Both the position numbers and the translations under genes were made by a program. Below, piece after piece: positions 1-7,515 of a stretch of DNA of 44,936 nucleotides. The notes beneath the pieces were generated by a model, which was given only the letters and a program-made list of their open reading frames with translations, had not been told where the DNA came from and did not search any database. The DNA is taken from positions 1 through 44,936 of the forward strand of contig JAJRSJ010000015.1 of NCBI GenBank assembly GCA_024278855.1, given 5' to 3'. Position 1 is the stretch's first letter, and each line of letters starts with the position of its first letter. The stretch is from Alphaproteobacteria bacterium (GTDB lineage Bacteria > Pseudomonadota > Alphaproteobacteria > Caulobacterales > Maricaulaceae).

Positions 1-81
1 AGAATCGATTACAACGTAGCGCCGAAGCGAGTTTTACGAGCGTCGGTCACGTAGCTTTCATAGAAATTAGAAGTAGAAAGT

Positions 82-121
82 GCGGCGTCCTGCTCTTGGG
101 GGAGGGTATGCAGGACGCCGC
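82..121. repeat. 12-bp perfect inverted repeat near window edge
   Basis: Bases 82-93 (GCGGCGTCCTGC) are the exact reverse complement of 110-121, with a 16-base purine-rich loop. The hairpin is GC-rich and has no T-run on either side, so it is not a typical intrinsic terminator. No confident gene is seen in 1-218. Short open frames end at 52-54 (+ strand) and near position 9 (- strand), and either could be the tail of a gene lying outside the window. It may be a small palindromic element or an RNA structure. Confidence 0.5.
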
Positions 122-218
122 GGTCTAAAGCGGAAGCGAGTATTTATGGCTCCGTATTCCGTCCAGGGGGTTGGGAAGGAAAAGAGGAGCGTACTCGTAT
201 CAACGCCATAGACTATAC

Positions 219-728
219 TTAAGCAGCTTTTCGCTTACCGGAAGATTTCCGGGAGGTTATATTTTCGTTAGCTTTGCTGCTAGACGTGCCAATTGCTATA
301 GTGGGCGGCTGCATGGTTTCGGGCAATTCCCGGCGCAGCGCAATGCGCAACATGCCATTAACAAGATCGGCACCAGTTACGGTGACGTGATCCGCAAGCT
401 GAAACCGGCGTTCAAACCCGCGTTCGGCGATACCGCGATGTAAGTATTTATTGGGGAGATGTTCGGGCATGTTTTCATTGGCGCTATCGCTTGCCGTTTT
501 GTTCGCGGTAATGCTCAACACATTCTCAAAGGTTTCGATACTTAAATCGGCTTCCCCAAATCCGGCAACGGCCAGCTCGATCAAATATTCATCATCACTG
601 ATTTGCGCGATATTATAAGGCGGGTAAGCACTTGTTCCGCTCAATTTGGCGGCATTGTCAATCAAATCGGCCATACGGTCAAACCCGATAAAAGACCGAC
701 TTAGGGGGGTGAAATCATAATTTAACAT
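219..728 (-). CDS. Hsp20-family small heat-shock protein (IbpA-like)
   Basis: An ATP-independent holdase chaperone of 169 aa, the usual length for the family. The α-crystallin domain covers about residues 35-140: a β-rich start (DEYLIELAVAGF), the GFERRFQL segment typical of proteobacterial IbpA, and NGMLRIAL in place of the conserved A/G-x-L stretch. The C-terminal IxI-type oligomerisation motif is present as TIAIG, followed by a basic Ser/Lys tail. The ATG at 728 follows AAGGA at a normal distance. A σ32-like promoter lies about 90 bp upstream (819-846), so heat-shock control is likely. The gene stands alone and points out of the window. The family is clear; the ibpA versus hspA subtype is not. 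Confidence 0.93.
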   Translation of the reverse strand: MLNYDFTPLSRSFIGFDRMADLIDNAAKLSGTSAYPPYNIAQISDDEYLIELAVAGFGEADLSIETFENVLSITANKTASDSANENMPEHLPNKYLHRGIAERGFERRFQLADHVTVTGADLVNGMLRIALRRELPETMQPPTIAIGTSSSKANENITSRKSSGKRKAA

Positions 729-818
729 AGGTACATCCTTTCAAAGCAATGTAGTTTCATAAGGGCCAGACCCAAAACGGCATCCAGCCAAGCCAGCTTT
801 TTGCTTGCTCATATCTGG

Positions 819-846
819 ATATGGGCGGCGAAATTAGATGTGCAAG
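819..846 (-). promoter_or_regulatory. σ32 (RpoH)-type heat-shock promoter for hsp20
   Basis: Read on the minus strand, CTTGCAC (846-840) is followed after 13 bases by GCCCATAT (826-819). The σ32 consensus is CTTGAAA, about 13-15 bases, then CCCCATNT; the -10 element matches at 7 of 8 positions. It lies about 90 bp before the hsp20 start, which leaves a 5' leader of about 80 bases that could fold. The call rests on motif match and gene context. Confidence 0.6.
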
Positions 847-943
847 GGCATTTGAGCATTATGTTCACAAAGTCTTGAGCAAGTAGTCCTTGCCATTAAC
901 GGGAAATCAGCTAGCTTTTACGAAATTAAATTTAGAGGGAATT

Positions 944-1825
944 ATGAAAACATTAAATAAAATCGCACTGCTAGGCATGGGAACAACATTATTGTTGGGT
1001 GCATGCGGCGACAACAACACTGCGGACGTCGAAGAGGCTGCGCAAACTACGGAACAGGCCGCCCCTGTCGCCTCAGCAATGGACGCGGCTATTTCCGGTG
1101 AATGGCGCGGTGATCAAGCAAAGCGCGACAAATTTCGTAATCCAAAGCCGACATTGGAATTTTTCGGTTTGGCACCAGGTCAAAGCGTCCTGGAAATATC
1201 GCCGGGCGGCGGCGGTTGGTATACGGGTGTTTTGGCGCCTTATATCAAACAAACTGGCGGCACATATACGGCGGCGGTTTTCGAGGCGGCATTGGGTGAA
1301 CGTTATGTGGCGGCCAATACGCGGTTTACCGAAAAATATGCGGACGCTGATCTGTTTGGAGAGATCAACACAGTCGAATTTGGCCCCACATCCGGGCCAC
1401 TGGGCGACGGTCGTTATGATCTGGTTTTGTCCTTTCGCAATGTTCATAGCTGGATGGGAAGTGGTTACGCAGATACAGCCTTTGCGGATTTCTACGCGGC
1501 TTTAAAGCCCGGCGGTATATTCGGCATAGTTGAGCACCGTTTGCCGGAATCTGCCGAGCAAAACCCCAAAGCATCATCAGGATATGTGCAGGTGAGCTAT
1601 ACAAAAGACTTGGCCAAAAAAGCCGGATTTGAATTTGTCGGCGCTAGCGAAATAAACGCCAACCCCAAAGATACGGCAGATCACCCTTACGGCGTTTGGA
1701 CATTGCCGCCGGTTAGCCGCACCCCAAGAGAAGGCGAAGATGTACCGGAGGGTTTTGATGCAGATGCATATGTGGCCGTCGGGGAATCGGACCGGTATAC
1801 GCTTAAATTCCGCAAGCCTGAATAG
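944..1825 (+). CDS. Lipoprotein with class I SAM-dependent methyltransferase fold
   Basis: 293 aa. The N-terminus is a lipoprotein signal: a basic MKTLNK start, a hydrophobic core and the lipobox LLGA-C with Cys21 as the lipidated residue, so the protein should be anchored in an envelope membrane. After a 40-residue linker comes a Rossmann methyltransferase-like domain: motif I LEISPGGGGWYTG, then DLVLSFRNVHSW and a typical LKPGGIFGIVEH. The ATG at 944 was preferred to one 54 bases upstream because GAGGGA (935-940) precedes it and only this start yields a clean signal peptide. Periplasmic proteins of this kind are known, but their substrate is not. A methyltransferase outside the cytoplasm would need SAM there, so catalysis is uncertain. 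Confidence 0.8.
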   Translation: MKTLNKIALLGMGTTLLLGACGDNNTADVEEAAQTTEQAAPVASAMDAAISGEWRGDQAKRDKFRNPKPTLEFFGLAPGQSVLEISPGGGGWYTGVLAPYIKQTGGTYTAAVFEAALGERYVAANTRFTEKYADADLFGEINTVEFGPTSGPLGDGRYDLVLSFRNVHSWMGSGYADTAFADFYAALKPGGIFGIVEHRLPESAEQNPKASSGYVQVSYTKDLAKKAGFEFVGASEINANPKDTADHPYGVWTLPPVSRTPREGEDVPEGFDADAYVAVGESDRYTLKFRKPE

Positions 1826-1896
1826 TTCTCAATAGGCTAAACTGCTTTGAATGTCGTGGATACAGAATTGGCACTGGATTTTTTGCCGTTCTTTAC

Positions 1897-1917
1897 TATA
1901 CAGGGCTTTTCTGTATA
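1897..1917. repeat. Small hairpin between the methyltransferase and SCP2 genes
   Basis: TATACAG at 1897-1903 pairs perfectly with CTGTATA at 1911-1917 around the loop GGCTTTT. It lies in the 142-bp gap after the methyltransferase gene. There is no following T-run, so it may be a weak terminator or an operator for the next gene. Confidence 0.3.
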
Positions 1918-1967
1918 AAGCCTATATACAACTATGTGCATAACACTGGATCAAAACGGAGACCACT

Positions 1968-2261
1968 ATGACTAATGAAGAAATAATCGCAAAAATGAAA
2001 GACGCCGTCGAGAAATCAGGCGGGCTAGACAAATCAGTAAAGTTTGATTTTGGCGATGACGGTGTTATTCACGCCGCAGGCACGCAAGTGAGCGGCGAAG
2101 ACGATGATGCGGATTGCACGATCAGCGTCACCAAAGATGATTTTATCGCTTTGGCATCTGGTAATCTAGATCCTATGATGGCCTTTATGTCCGGTAAATT
2201 GAAAGTTGCAGGCGATATGTCAGTGGCTATGGGCTTGCAAAAAATCTTTAGTTCTATGTAG
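1968..2261 (+). CDS. SCP2 sterol-binding-domain family protein
   Basis: 97 aa, a single compact SCP2 domain. Features seen: an N-terminal helix, the VKFDFGDDGVIH strand, an acidic turn (GEDDDADCTISV), then the family's hallmark end with a Lys/Asp helix, GNLDPMMAFMSGKLKVAGDMSVAM and a hydrophobic C-terminus. SCP2-fold proteins bind lipids or acyl chains in a hydrophobic pocket and are cytosolic. The start follows GGAGA at 1959-1963. The next gene is an α/β-hydrolase 98 bp downstream, so a shared role in lipid handling is possible but unproven. Confidence 0.88.
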   Translation: MTNEEIIAKMKDAVEKSGGLDKSVKFDFGDDGVIHAAGTQVSGEDDDADCTISVTKDDFIALASGNLDPMMAFMSGKLKVAGDMSVAMGLQKIFSSM

Positions 2262-2359
2262 CCATTTGCCTTAGAGCCAGTCTATATTTAGTATACAAAT
2301 AAGGCCTGTTCATTTAGGGTCTGTTTAGATTCGCGTAGACGATACTGGCAGGGGGTTAG

Positions 2360-3307
2360 GTGAACACAGAAATTACACCTGGAGAAGTTATTCGCTTGGA
2401 AGGGTTGGATTTACCCCCCGGTGCAAGGTTTCACTATGTAAAAAACGGGGAGGTTCGCCTGCGTGTCATGATCGTGGAGCCGGCGCGGGAACATGCGCGC
2501 GGCAGTATCATTTTTCAGCCCGGCCGTTCTGAATTCATAGAGAAATTTCTGGAAACCGCTCAGGATCTATCCGCGCTTGGTTTTGTTGTACTGGTGTTGG
2601 ATCCGCGCGGCCAAGGCTTGTCGTCGCGCCTGCTCGCGGACCCCATGAAAAGCTGGGTTGGCTCATTTGGGGATTATTGCGACGATTTGGCCTTTGTCGC
2701 CAAGGTGTTCAAAGATGATTTGCCGCGCCCGCACATTGTCATGGGCCATTCCATGGGCGGTACCATTGGCTTGCAAACCATATTAAGCGGGCGGATGGCC
2801 CCGGCCGCCTGTGTGTTTACGGCTCCTATGCTTGAGCTTCACGATATCAACACACCCCTGACAAGTGCATTGATTAAGTTTCTATCCTGGGCCGGGCTGA
2901 GGTTCAGTCATTTGCCATTTCAGTCCCAGAGAAACGGCCTGCCGGTGCCGTTTCGGTCCAATAAATTGACCACGGATCCAAACAGATATCAGCTTTGGGC
3001 GACATATTTTGAAAACCATAAGCGGCTGCGCGTCGGTGCGCCGACATTTGGTTGGATAGCCGAAGCTTTAAAATCCATGAAATTTGTGCGCGACAATGCG
3101 GCCCATTTAAATATTCCGGCCTTTATTATTGCGTGCGGGGGTGATCCGATCGTCACGCCTGCGTCCATTGAACAATTCGCCCAAGATGCAGGTGCCGATT
3201 ACATCAATTACCCCGGCGCATTACACGAGATATTGTTGGAAAAAGACGAACATCGGGATAAATTCTGGGCTGATTTTGAGGCATTTTTAGACAAGAACGG
3301 GTTGTAA
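2360..3307 (+). CDS. α/β-hydrolase, lysophospholipase-like (serine aminopeptidase S33 type)
   Basis: 315 aa. The nucleophile elbow GHSMGG places the catalytic Ser at 131; the likely Asp is 262 (CGGDPIVTP) and the His 289 (GALHEIL). The oxyanion region FQPGRSEFIEKF and the DPRGQGLSSR loop match the PldB-like lysophospholipase/monoglyceride-lipase group. It has no signal peptide, so it is cytoplasmic. The start is GTG at 2360 with a G-rich stretch (GGGGG, 2351-2355) as ribosome site. The PepSY membrane protein begins 2 bp after the stop, so the two are almost certainly cotranscribed. The substrate, probably a lipid ester, is inferred. Confidence 0.85.
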   Translation: MNTEITPGEVIRLEGLDLPPGARFHYVKNGEVRLRVMIVEPAREHARGSIIFQPGRSEFIEKFLETAQDLSALGFVVLVLDPRGQGLSSRLLADPMKSWVGSFGDYCDDLAFVAKVFKDDLPRPHIVMGHSMGGTIGLQTILSGRMAPAACVFTAPMLELHDINTPLTSALIKFLSWAGLRFSHLPFQSQRNGLPVPFRSNKLTTDPNRYQLWATYFENHKRLRVGAPTFGWIAEALKSMKFVRDNAAHLNIPAFIIACGGDPIVTPASIEQFAQDAGADYINYPGALHEILLEKDEHRDKFWADFEAFLDKNGL

Positions 3308-3309
3308 AC

Positions 3310-4101
3310 ATGGTTGCAAAACATAAATTTTGGCGGGTATTGACGCGGGTGCATAAATGGGCGGCACTGGTGCTCGGCATACAAATTGTGCTTTGGTTCA
3401 CCAGTGGGTTTTTCATGAGTTTTTTTGATATTGAAAACATTCGCGGTGAGCATGTGGCCGAACGCACACAATGGCCGATCGCTAATATAGACCAGAACCT
3501 TCCGTTGTCATCGCTGATAAATAACGAAGACAAGACCCTGTATCAAACCAGATTGATCTCGGTGAGTGGCACTTTGGTCTATGAGCTAAAAAGTAATAAA
3601 AACGGCGTCAATTTTATAGACGCCCGCACTGGCGAGCCTTGGTCTGGTGCTAGCGAAATGCAAATCCGCAAGGCGATTGAGTTTTACTATATTGGCGACG
3701 GCCAGGTTGAAAGCGTCGTCAAATTGACAAGCGCACCCATAGAATACCGGGGTGATTTACCGGTTTGGCAAGCGCAATTTGCGGATAATAACAATACAAG
3801 GCTATATTTATCGGCGCAAACGGCAGAGCTTAAAGGGGTGCGCACCAGCTTGTGGCGGGTGTTTGATTTTATGTGGATGTTGCATATTATGGACTATAAA
3901 GAGCGTAGCGATTTTAATAGCTGGTGGCTCAAATTGCTGTCATTCATGGCCTTGTTGTTTACCTTAACTGGCGTTGGCTTGCTCATCCACCGCATTGCCC
4001 TTAGGCCCAGACCAAAGTCAAGACCAAAGTCAAGACCAAAGTCAAGACCAAAGTCAAGACCAAAGTCAAGACCAAAGCGCGGCAAGAAACCTGTGATCTG
4101 A
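3310..4101 (+). CDS. PepSY-type membrane protein with RPKS-repeat tail
   Basis: 263 aa. It starts with a short basic segment, a transmembrane helix at about 16-38 (WAALVLGIQIVLWFTSGFF), a periplasmic region of about 150 residues holding a PepSY-like fold (DARTGEPWSG, then an IRKAIEFYYIGDGQ stretch), and a second helix at about 205-225. This matches PepSY-domain membrane proteins related to those found with iron-uptake receptors. The cytoplasmic C-terminus consists of RPKS tetrapeptides encoded by a DNA tandem repeat and ends RGKKPVI, giving a strongly basic tail. It lies 2 bp after the hydrolase gene. Its function is not known; the tail may bind phospholipid heads, nucleic acid or nothing. 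Confidence 0.75.
   Translation: MVAKHKFWRVLTRVHKWAALVLGIQIVLWFTSGFFMSFFDIENIRGEHVAERTQWPIANIDQNLPLSSLINNEDKTLYQTRLISVSGTLVYELKSNKNGVNFIDARTGEPWSGASEMQIRKAIEFYYIGDGQVESVVKLTSAPIEYRGDLPVWQAQFADNNNTRLYLSAQTAELKGVRTSLWRVFDFMWMLHIMDYKERSDFNSWWLKLLSFMALLFTLTGVGLLIHRIALRPRPKSRPKSRPKSRPKSRPKSRPKRGKKPVI
4009..4077 (+). repeat. 12-bp tandem repeat, five perfect units plus a partial one
   Basis: The unit AGACCAAAGTCA occurs five times without a mismatch (4009-4068) and is followed by AGACCAAAG (4069-4077). The unit length is a multiple of three, so copy-number change adds or removes one RPKS tetrapeptide and never shifts the frame. Perfect identity between units points to recent expansion. Confidence 0.95.
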
Positions 4102-4163
4102 CGCAAACAACTTCTGGCCCTAAAAAATGCTTGACGTGCCGGATTTTTAATATCATTCTAATA

Positions 4164-4298
4164 CTTCATCAAGACCAGTGGAGGGATAGGCCCTGTGATA
4201 CTGGAGCAACCACCAAGACGTGAAGACGTTGCGGTAAGGTGCTAAGTCCTACGGTATCCCGGCTTCTTTTAGCAAGAGGCGGGCGCTGGCAGATGAAG
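4164..4298 (+). promoter_or_regulatory. SAM riboswitch, S-box (SAM-I) class, upstream of the methionine operon
   Basis: P1 is a perfect 7-bp helix: CTTCATC (4164-4170) with GATGAAG (4292-4298). Inside lie the S-box core elements in order: AAGACCAGTGGAGGGA, GGCCC, TGA, GCAACC, a P3 hairpin (about 4211-4235), GGTGCTAAGTCC (4238-4249) and a P4 hairpin (about 4260-4282) before P1 closes. P2 is formed by CCAGT (4175-4179) with ACTGG (4200-4204). This aptamer senses S-adenosylmethionine and normally turns off methionine genes when SAM is plentiful. It starts about 240 bp before metX, the first gene. The S-box layout is clear by eye; the SAM-I versus SAM-I/IV subtype is not. Confidence 0.88.
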
Positions 4299-4299
4299 G

Positions 4300-4350
4300 A
4301 AGAGCAAGGCCTGTATAGGCCAGTATTGATCAAAATGGGTCACTGCTCTT
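4300..4350 (+). promoter_or_regulatory. Possible expression-platform hairpin of the SAM riboswitch
   Basis: AAGAGCA (4300-4306), which begins one base after the aptamer's P1, pairs with TGCTCTT (4344-4350); an inner GGCC/GGCC stem lies at 4308-4321. No U-run follows, so it does not look like a simple intrinsic terminator, and the metX ribosome site lies about 40 bases further on. It might act in Rho-dependent or translational control. Confidence 0.35.
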
Positions 4351-4405
4351 ACTTATCCCAGTTATAGACCGCGCCGGATTTAGCCCTAAAACTAGGGAGC
4401 GCATT

Positions 4406-5395
4406 ATGGCGCGAGACGTAGAGGTCAATATAGGCACGCATGTGTTGGAACACGGCGATGTGCTTGAGGACGATTGTATACAGGGGCGACTTTACGGCCC
4501 CCAAAACGCCCCTTTGTCCAAAAATATCCCCTTAATTGTTATACCCGGCGGTATTTCCGCGTCGCGGTTTATTGCTGACGGCGTTGATAGTAAAGACGGC
4601 TCCGCAGGTTGGTGGTCGGACATGGTCTGCCCCGGCGGGCCGATTGATTTAAACAAGGTACACGTGTTGGGCTTTGATTGTGCGCCGGGCGGGGCCAATA
4701 CCAAAAACCGCCTAACCATCACCACCAAAGATCAGGCGCGCAGGCTTGCGGCTCTTTTAGACCATTTACGCGCGGAGCGCGTCCACAGCCTCATCGGTAT
4801 GAGTTACGGCGGCATGATTGCGCTGGCGTTTTGCGAATTATACCCAAAGCGGGCCGGAAACCTGTGTATATTCGGCGCGGCCCACCGCCCGTGGCCTATG
4901 GGGGTGGCCCTACGCGGTATCCAGCGCCGGATTATCGAGATGGCCACAAAACAAGGCGTCCCTCTGGAAGGTTTAAAGCTGGCCCGCGAATTGGCCATGA
5001 CCACCTACCGCACGCCAGAAGAATTTAGCCAGAGATTTAGGGCGGCGCCGTCATCTGAAAAACCGCCTAGTTTCGATGTGGGCGACTATCTGCAAGCGCG
5101 CGGCGAACATTATAAATCCATTATGCCGGTAAACCGGTTTTTGGCCTTGTCCGAATCCATTGATCTGCACAGAGTTAACCCTGCAAAAATCCGGGCGCGA
5201 ACCACCTTGATCGCATCAAGGTCAGACCAACTCGCCCCGCCTTGCGAGATGCAGGCACTCTGCGACGCCCTGCCAGGTCCGGCGCAGCTGCATGTGATCG
5301 ACAGTATATATGGCCATGACAGTTTTTTGAAAGCCGCTGCGGATTTGGCGCCAATCTTGGTAGAATTTACCGGAGGGACGCGCCGTGCCGCATGA
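4406..5395 (+). CDS. metX: Homoserine O-acyltransferase, MetX family
   Basis: 329 aa α/β-hydrolase-fold acyltransferase that activates homoserine, the first committed step of methionine synthesis. The nucleophile is Ser133 in GMSYGGM, with probable Asp274 (SRSDQLAPP) and His304 (IYGHDSF). The N-terminal LIVIPGGISAS and the CAPGGANTKNRL region follow the MetX layout. MetX proteins can use acetyl- or succinyl-CoA, and a neighbouring MetB-type lyase often goes with the succinyl form, so the acyl donor is left open. The length is somewhat short for MetX. The ATG at 4406 follows AGGGAG. It is the first gene after the SAM riboswitch and overlaps metB by 11 bp. Confidence 0.87.
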   Translation: MARDVEVNIGTHVLEHGDVLEDDCIQGRLYGPQNAPLSKNIPLIVIPGGISASRFIADGVDSKDGSAGWWSDMVCPGGPIDLNKVHVLGFDCAPGGANTKNRLTITTKDQARRLAALLDHLRAERVHSLIGMSYGGMIALAFCELYPKRAGNLCIFGAAHRPWPMGVALRGIQRRIIEMATKQGVPLEGLKLARELAMTTYRTPEEFSQRFRAAPSSEKPPSFDVGDYLQARGEHYKSIMPVNRFLALSESIDLHRVNPAKIRARTTLIASRSDQLAPPCEMQALCDALPGPAQLHVIDSIYGHDSFLKAAADLAPILVEFTGGTRRAA

Positions 5396-6560
5396 ACTGA
5401 ACGGACAAACAAAATGTGTCAATGCCGGGATTGGTTGCGATACGGCTTACGGGGCGGTGACGCCGCCCCTGTATTTAAGCAGCACATATAAATTTCCGGC
5501 TCTGGACGAGATGGGCGTCTATGATTATGGGCGCGGCGGCAACCCCAACCGCGATGCACTTGCCGACGCGCTTGCCGATTTGGAAAACGGCGCCGGCGGC
5601 GTGGTGACATCATCTGGCATGGCGGCCATAGATTTGGCTCTCAATTTGGTGCCAAAGGACGGTCTGGTTTTGGCACCCCATGATTGTTACGGCGGCACGC
5701 ACCGCTTGTTATTGGCCCGCCAAGAACAAGGCCGGTTCAAGGTCGCATTTTTTGACCAAACCACAAAAACCGCAGCCAGTCACATTGCTCGCCAAAGCCC
5801 GGATTTGCTCTTTATAGAAACACCGAGCAATCCACTCATGCGCCTCAGCGATATTTCGGCATTATGCCAAGCGGCTCATAAAGTGAAAGCATTGGCGGTG
5901 TGTGACAATACGTTCTTAACCCCGGCCCGCCAGCAACCCTTGGTATTGGGCGCGGATATTGTTGTCCACTCCACAACCAAATTCATCAATGGCCATAGCG
6001 ATGTAGTGGGCGGTGCGGTAGTTGCACGCACAGAGGATGTGGCCGAAAAATTAGCTTGGTGGGCCAATTGCACCGGGGTGACGGGCGCGCCCTTTGACAG
6101 TTTCTTGACCCTGCGCGGCTTGCGAACTTTGCACGCCCGCATGGATGTTCAAGAAGCCAATGCCGCAAAAATCGCGCAATTCTTAAGCCTGCATCCATTG
6201 GTAAAACATGTATACTATCCGGGACTTGACACCGATCCGGGTTATGCCCTTGCTAACCGCCAACAATCAGGCCCCGGTGCCATGCTCAGTTTTGAGCTTG
6301 CTTGTGACCGCTCTGGTGTGGCCGCATTTTTAAACCGCACACAAATCTTCCAATTTGCCGAAAGTCTCGGCGGCACGGAAAGCCTGATTTGTCACCCCGC
6401 GTCCATGACCCACCGCGCCATGGACGCAGCGGCCCAGAAAGCCGCCGGGATTGGCGAAGCGCTTATTCGTTTGTCCGTGGGCATGGAGCATAGTGATGAC
6501 CAGATCGGCGAATTGGCGGCGATGTTGGCAAATATTTCGGCGAAAGGAGCCAAACCATGA
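5385..6560 (+). CDS. metB: Cystathionine γ-synthase / O-acylhomoserine sulfhydrylase family PLP enzyme
   Basis: 391 aa, full length for the Cys/Met-metabolism PLP family. It joins O-acylhomoserine with cysteine (cystathionine) or with sulfide (homocysteine). The PLP lysine lies in VHSTTKFINGHSD (Lys about 200); YGRGGNPNRDALADAL, SSGMAA and FIETPSNPLM are the other family marks. The start is GTG at 5385 with GGAGGGA at 5372-5378. The reading frame begins inside metX, so the two are translationally coupled. No metC-type lyase lies nearby. If the enzyme makes cystathionine, the cell needs such a lyase elsewhere; if it is a sulfhydrylase, it does not. Sequence alone does not settle the reaction. 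Confidence 0.85.
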   Translation: MPHELNGQTKCVNAGIGCDTAYGAVTPPLYLSSTYKFPALDEMGVYDYGRGGNPNRDALADALADLENGAGGVVTSSGMAAIDLALNLVPKDGLVLAPHDCYGGTHRLLLARQEQGRFKVAFFDQTTKTAASHIARQSPDLLFIETPSNPLMRLSDISALCQAAHKVKALAVCDNTFLTPARQQPLVLGADIVVHSTTKFINGHSDVVGGAVVARTEDVAEKLAWWANCTGVTGAPFDSFLTLRGLRTLHARMDVQEANAAKIAQFLSLHPLVKHVYYPGLDTDPGYALANRQQSGPGAMLSFELACDRSGVAAFLNRTQIFQFAESLGGTESLICHPASMTHRAMDAAAQKAAGIGEALIRLSVGMEHSDDQIGELAAMLANISAKGAKP

Positions 6561-7507
6561 TTATTGAGGAAACCAGACATGAGGCGTCCGAGCACCGCGC
6601 CGCGCCGGGTAGCTTGGCCCGCGCCAGTGCGGGCGGCGGTAAGGATGTGCATATCAGCTTTGAATTTTTTCCGCCCAAGACCAAAAAAATGGGCGATACG
6701 CTTTGGGCGTCTATCAAAAAACTGGAAGCCCTAAACCCGGATTTTGTTTCGGTAACATACGGGGCTGGCGGTTCGACCCGCGAACGCACCCACCAAACCG
6801 TCGCCCGTATTGCTGCCGAGACCAGTCTTAAAGCCGCTGCACATTTAACCTGTGTAGGGGCCGACAAGCGCGAAATAGACGAAATTGCGCGGGCCTATTG
6901 GCAAGCGGGCGTGCGCCATATTGTTGCTTTGCGCGGCGACCCGGTTGGCGGTCTGGGTTCGCCCTATGTAGCCGTTGAGAACGGTTATGCCTACGGCAGT
7001 GATTTGGTGGCGGGTCTGAAAAATGTGGCGGATTTGGATATTTCCGTAAGCGCTTATCCTGAACTCCACCCCGAAAGCCTGAACTGGGACGACGAGTTGG
7101 ATAATCTCAAACGCAAAATTGATGCGGGGGCCAGCCGGGCCATTACCCAGTTTTTCTTCTCGGCCGATACTTTTGTGCGTTATCAGGACAAGGCATTGGA
7201 CGCAGGCATCACCATTCCAATTATTCCGGGTTTGATGCTGCAGCCAAATTATAGAGGCCTGAAACGCATAGCCAAATTATGTTATATGTCCGTCCCTGAC
7301 TGGTACCACGAATTATTTGAACCGCTGGACGATGATCCTAAGACACGGTTGTTATTAACCGCATCAACCGCCGCAGATTTAGCGGCGCAATTGCGCGCCA
7401 AGGGCGTCAAGCATTTTCACTTCTATACACTGAACAAAGCCGACCTTGCCTATACGACCTGCCAAATATTGGGGGTTAAACCCGGACATTTAACCGCGAA
7501 GGTTTGA
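6557..7507 (+). CDS. metF: Methylenetetrahydrofolate reductase
   Basis: 316 aa FAD enzyme that reduces 5,10-methylene-THF to 5-methyl-THF, the methyl donor for MetH. Family marks: FEFFPPKT near residue 36, VSVTYGAGGSTRERT, the ALRGD loop (GDPVGG), SAYPELHPES, and AITQFFFSADTFVRY followed by IPIIPGLM. The first 30 residues are an extra, poorly conserved arm rich in Ala/Gly. The ATG at 6557 is nevertheless well supported by AAGGAG at 6544-6549, and it overlaps the metB stop by four bases (ATGA). The metH homocysteine subunit starts right after it. Confidence 0.95.
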   Translation: MIIEETRHEASEHRAAPGSLARASAGGGKDVHISFEFFPPKTKKMGDTLWASIKKLEALNPDFVSVTYGAGGSTRERTHQTVARIAAETSLKAAAHLTCVGADKREIDEIARAYWQAGVRHIVALRGDPVGGLGSPYVAVENGYAYGSDLVAGLKNVADLDISVSAYPELHPESLNWDDELDNLKRKIDAGASRAITQFFFSADTFVRYQDKALDAGITIPIIPGLMLQPNYRGLKRIAKLCYMSVPDWYHELFEPLDDDPKTRLLLTASTAADLAAQLRAKGVKHFHFYTLNKADLAYTTCQILGVKPGHLTAKV

Positions 7508-7515
7508 AGAAAAAC

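Noticed and set aside
1-60. Possible end of a gene on either strand (e.g. a receptor-like C-terminus on the minus strand)
   Set aside because: Both frames are short, neither has a start inside the window, and the minus-strand frame is closed by a stop near 146. Too little to call.
4164-4298. SAM-II riboswitch, the common alphaproteobacterial type
   Set aside because: The element has the multi-helix S-box core with P1 closing it, not the compact H-type pseudoknot of SAM-II.
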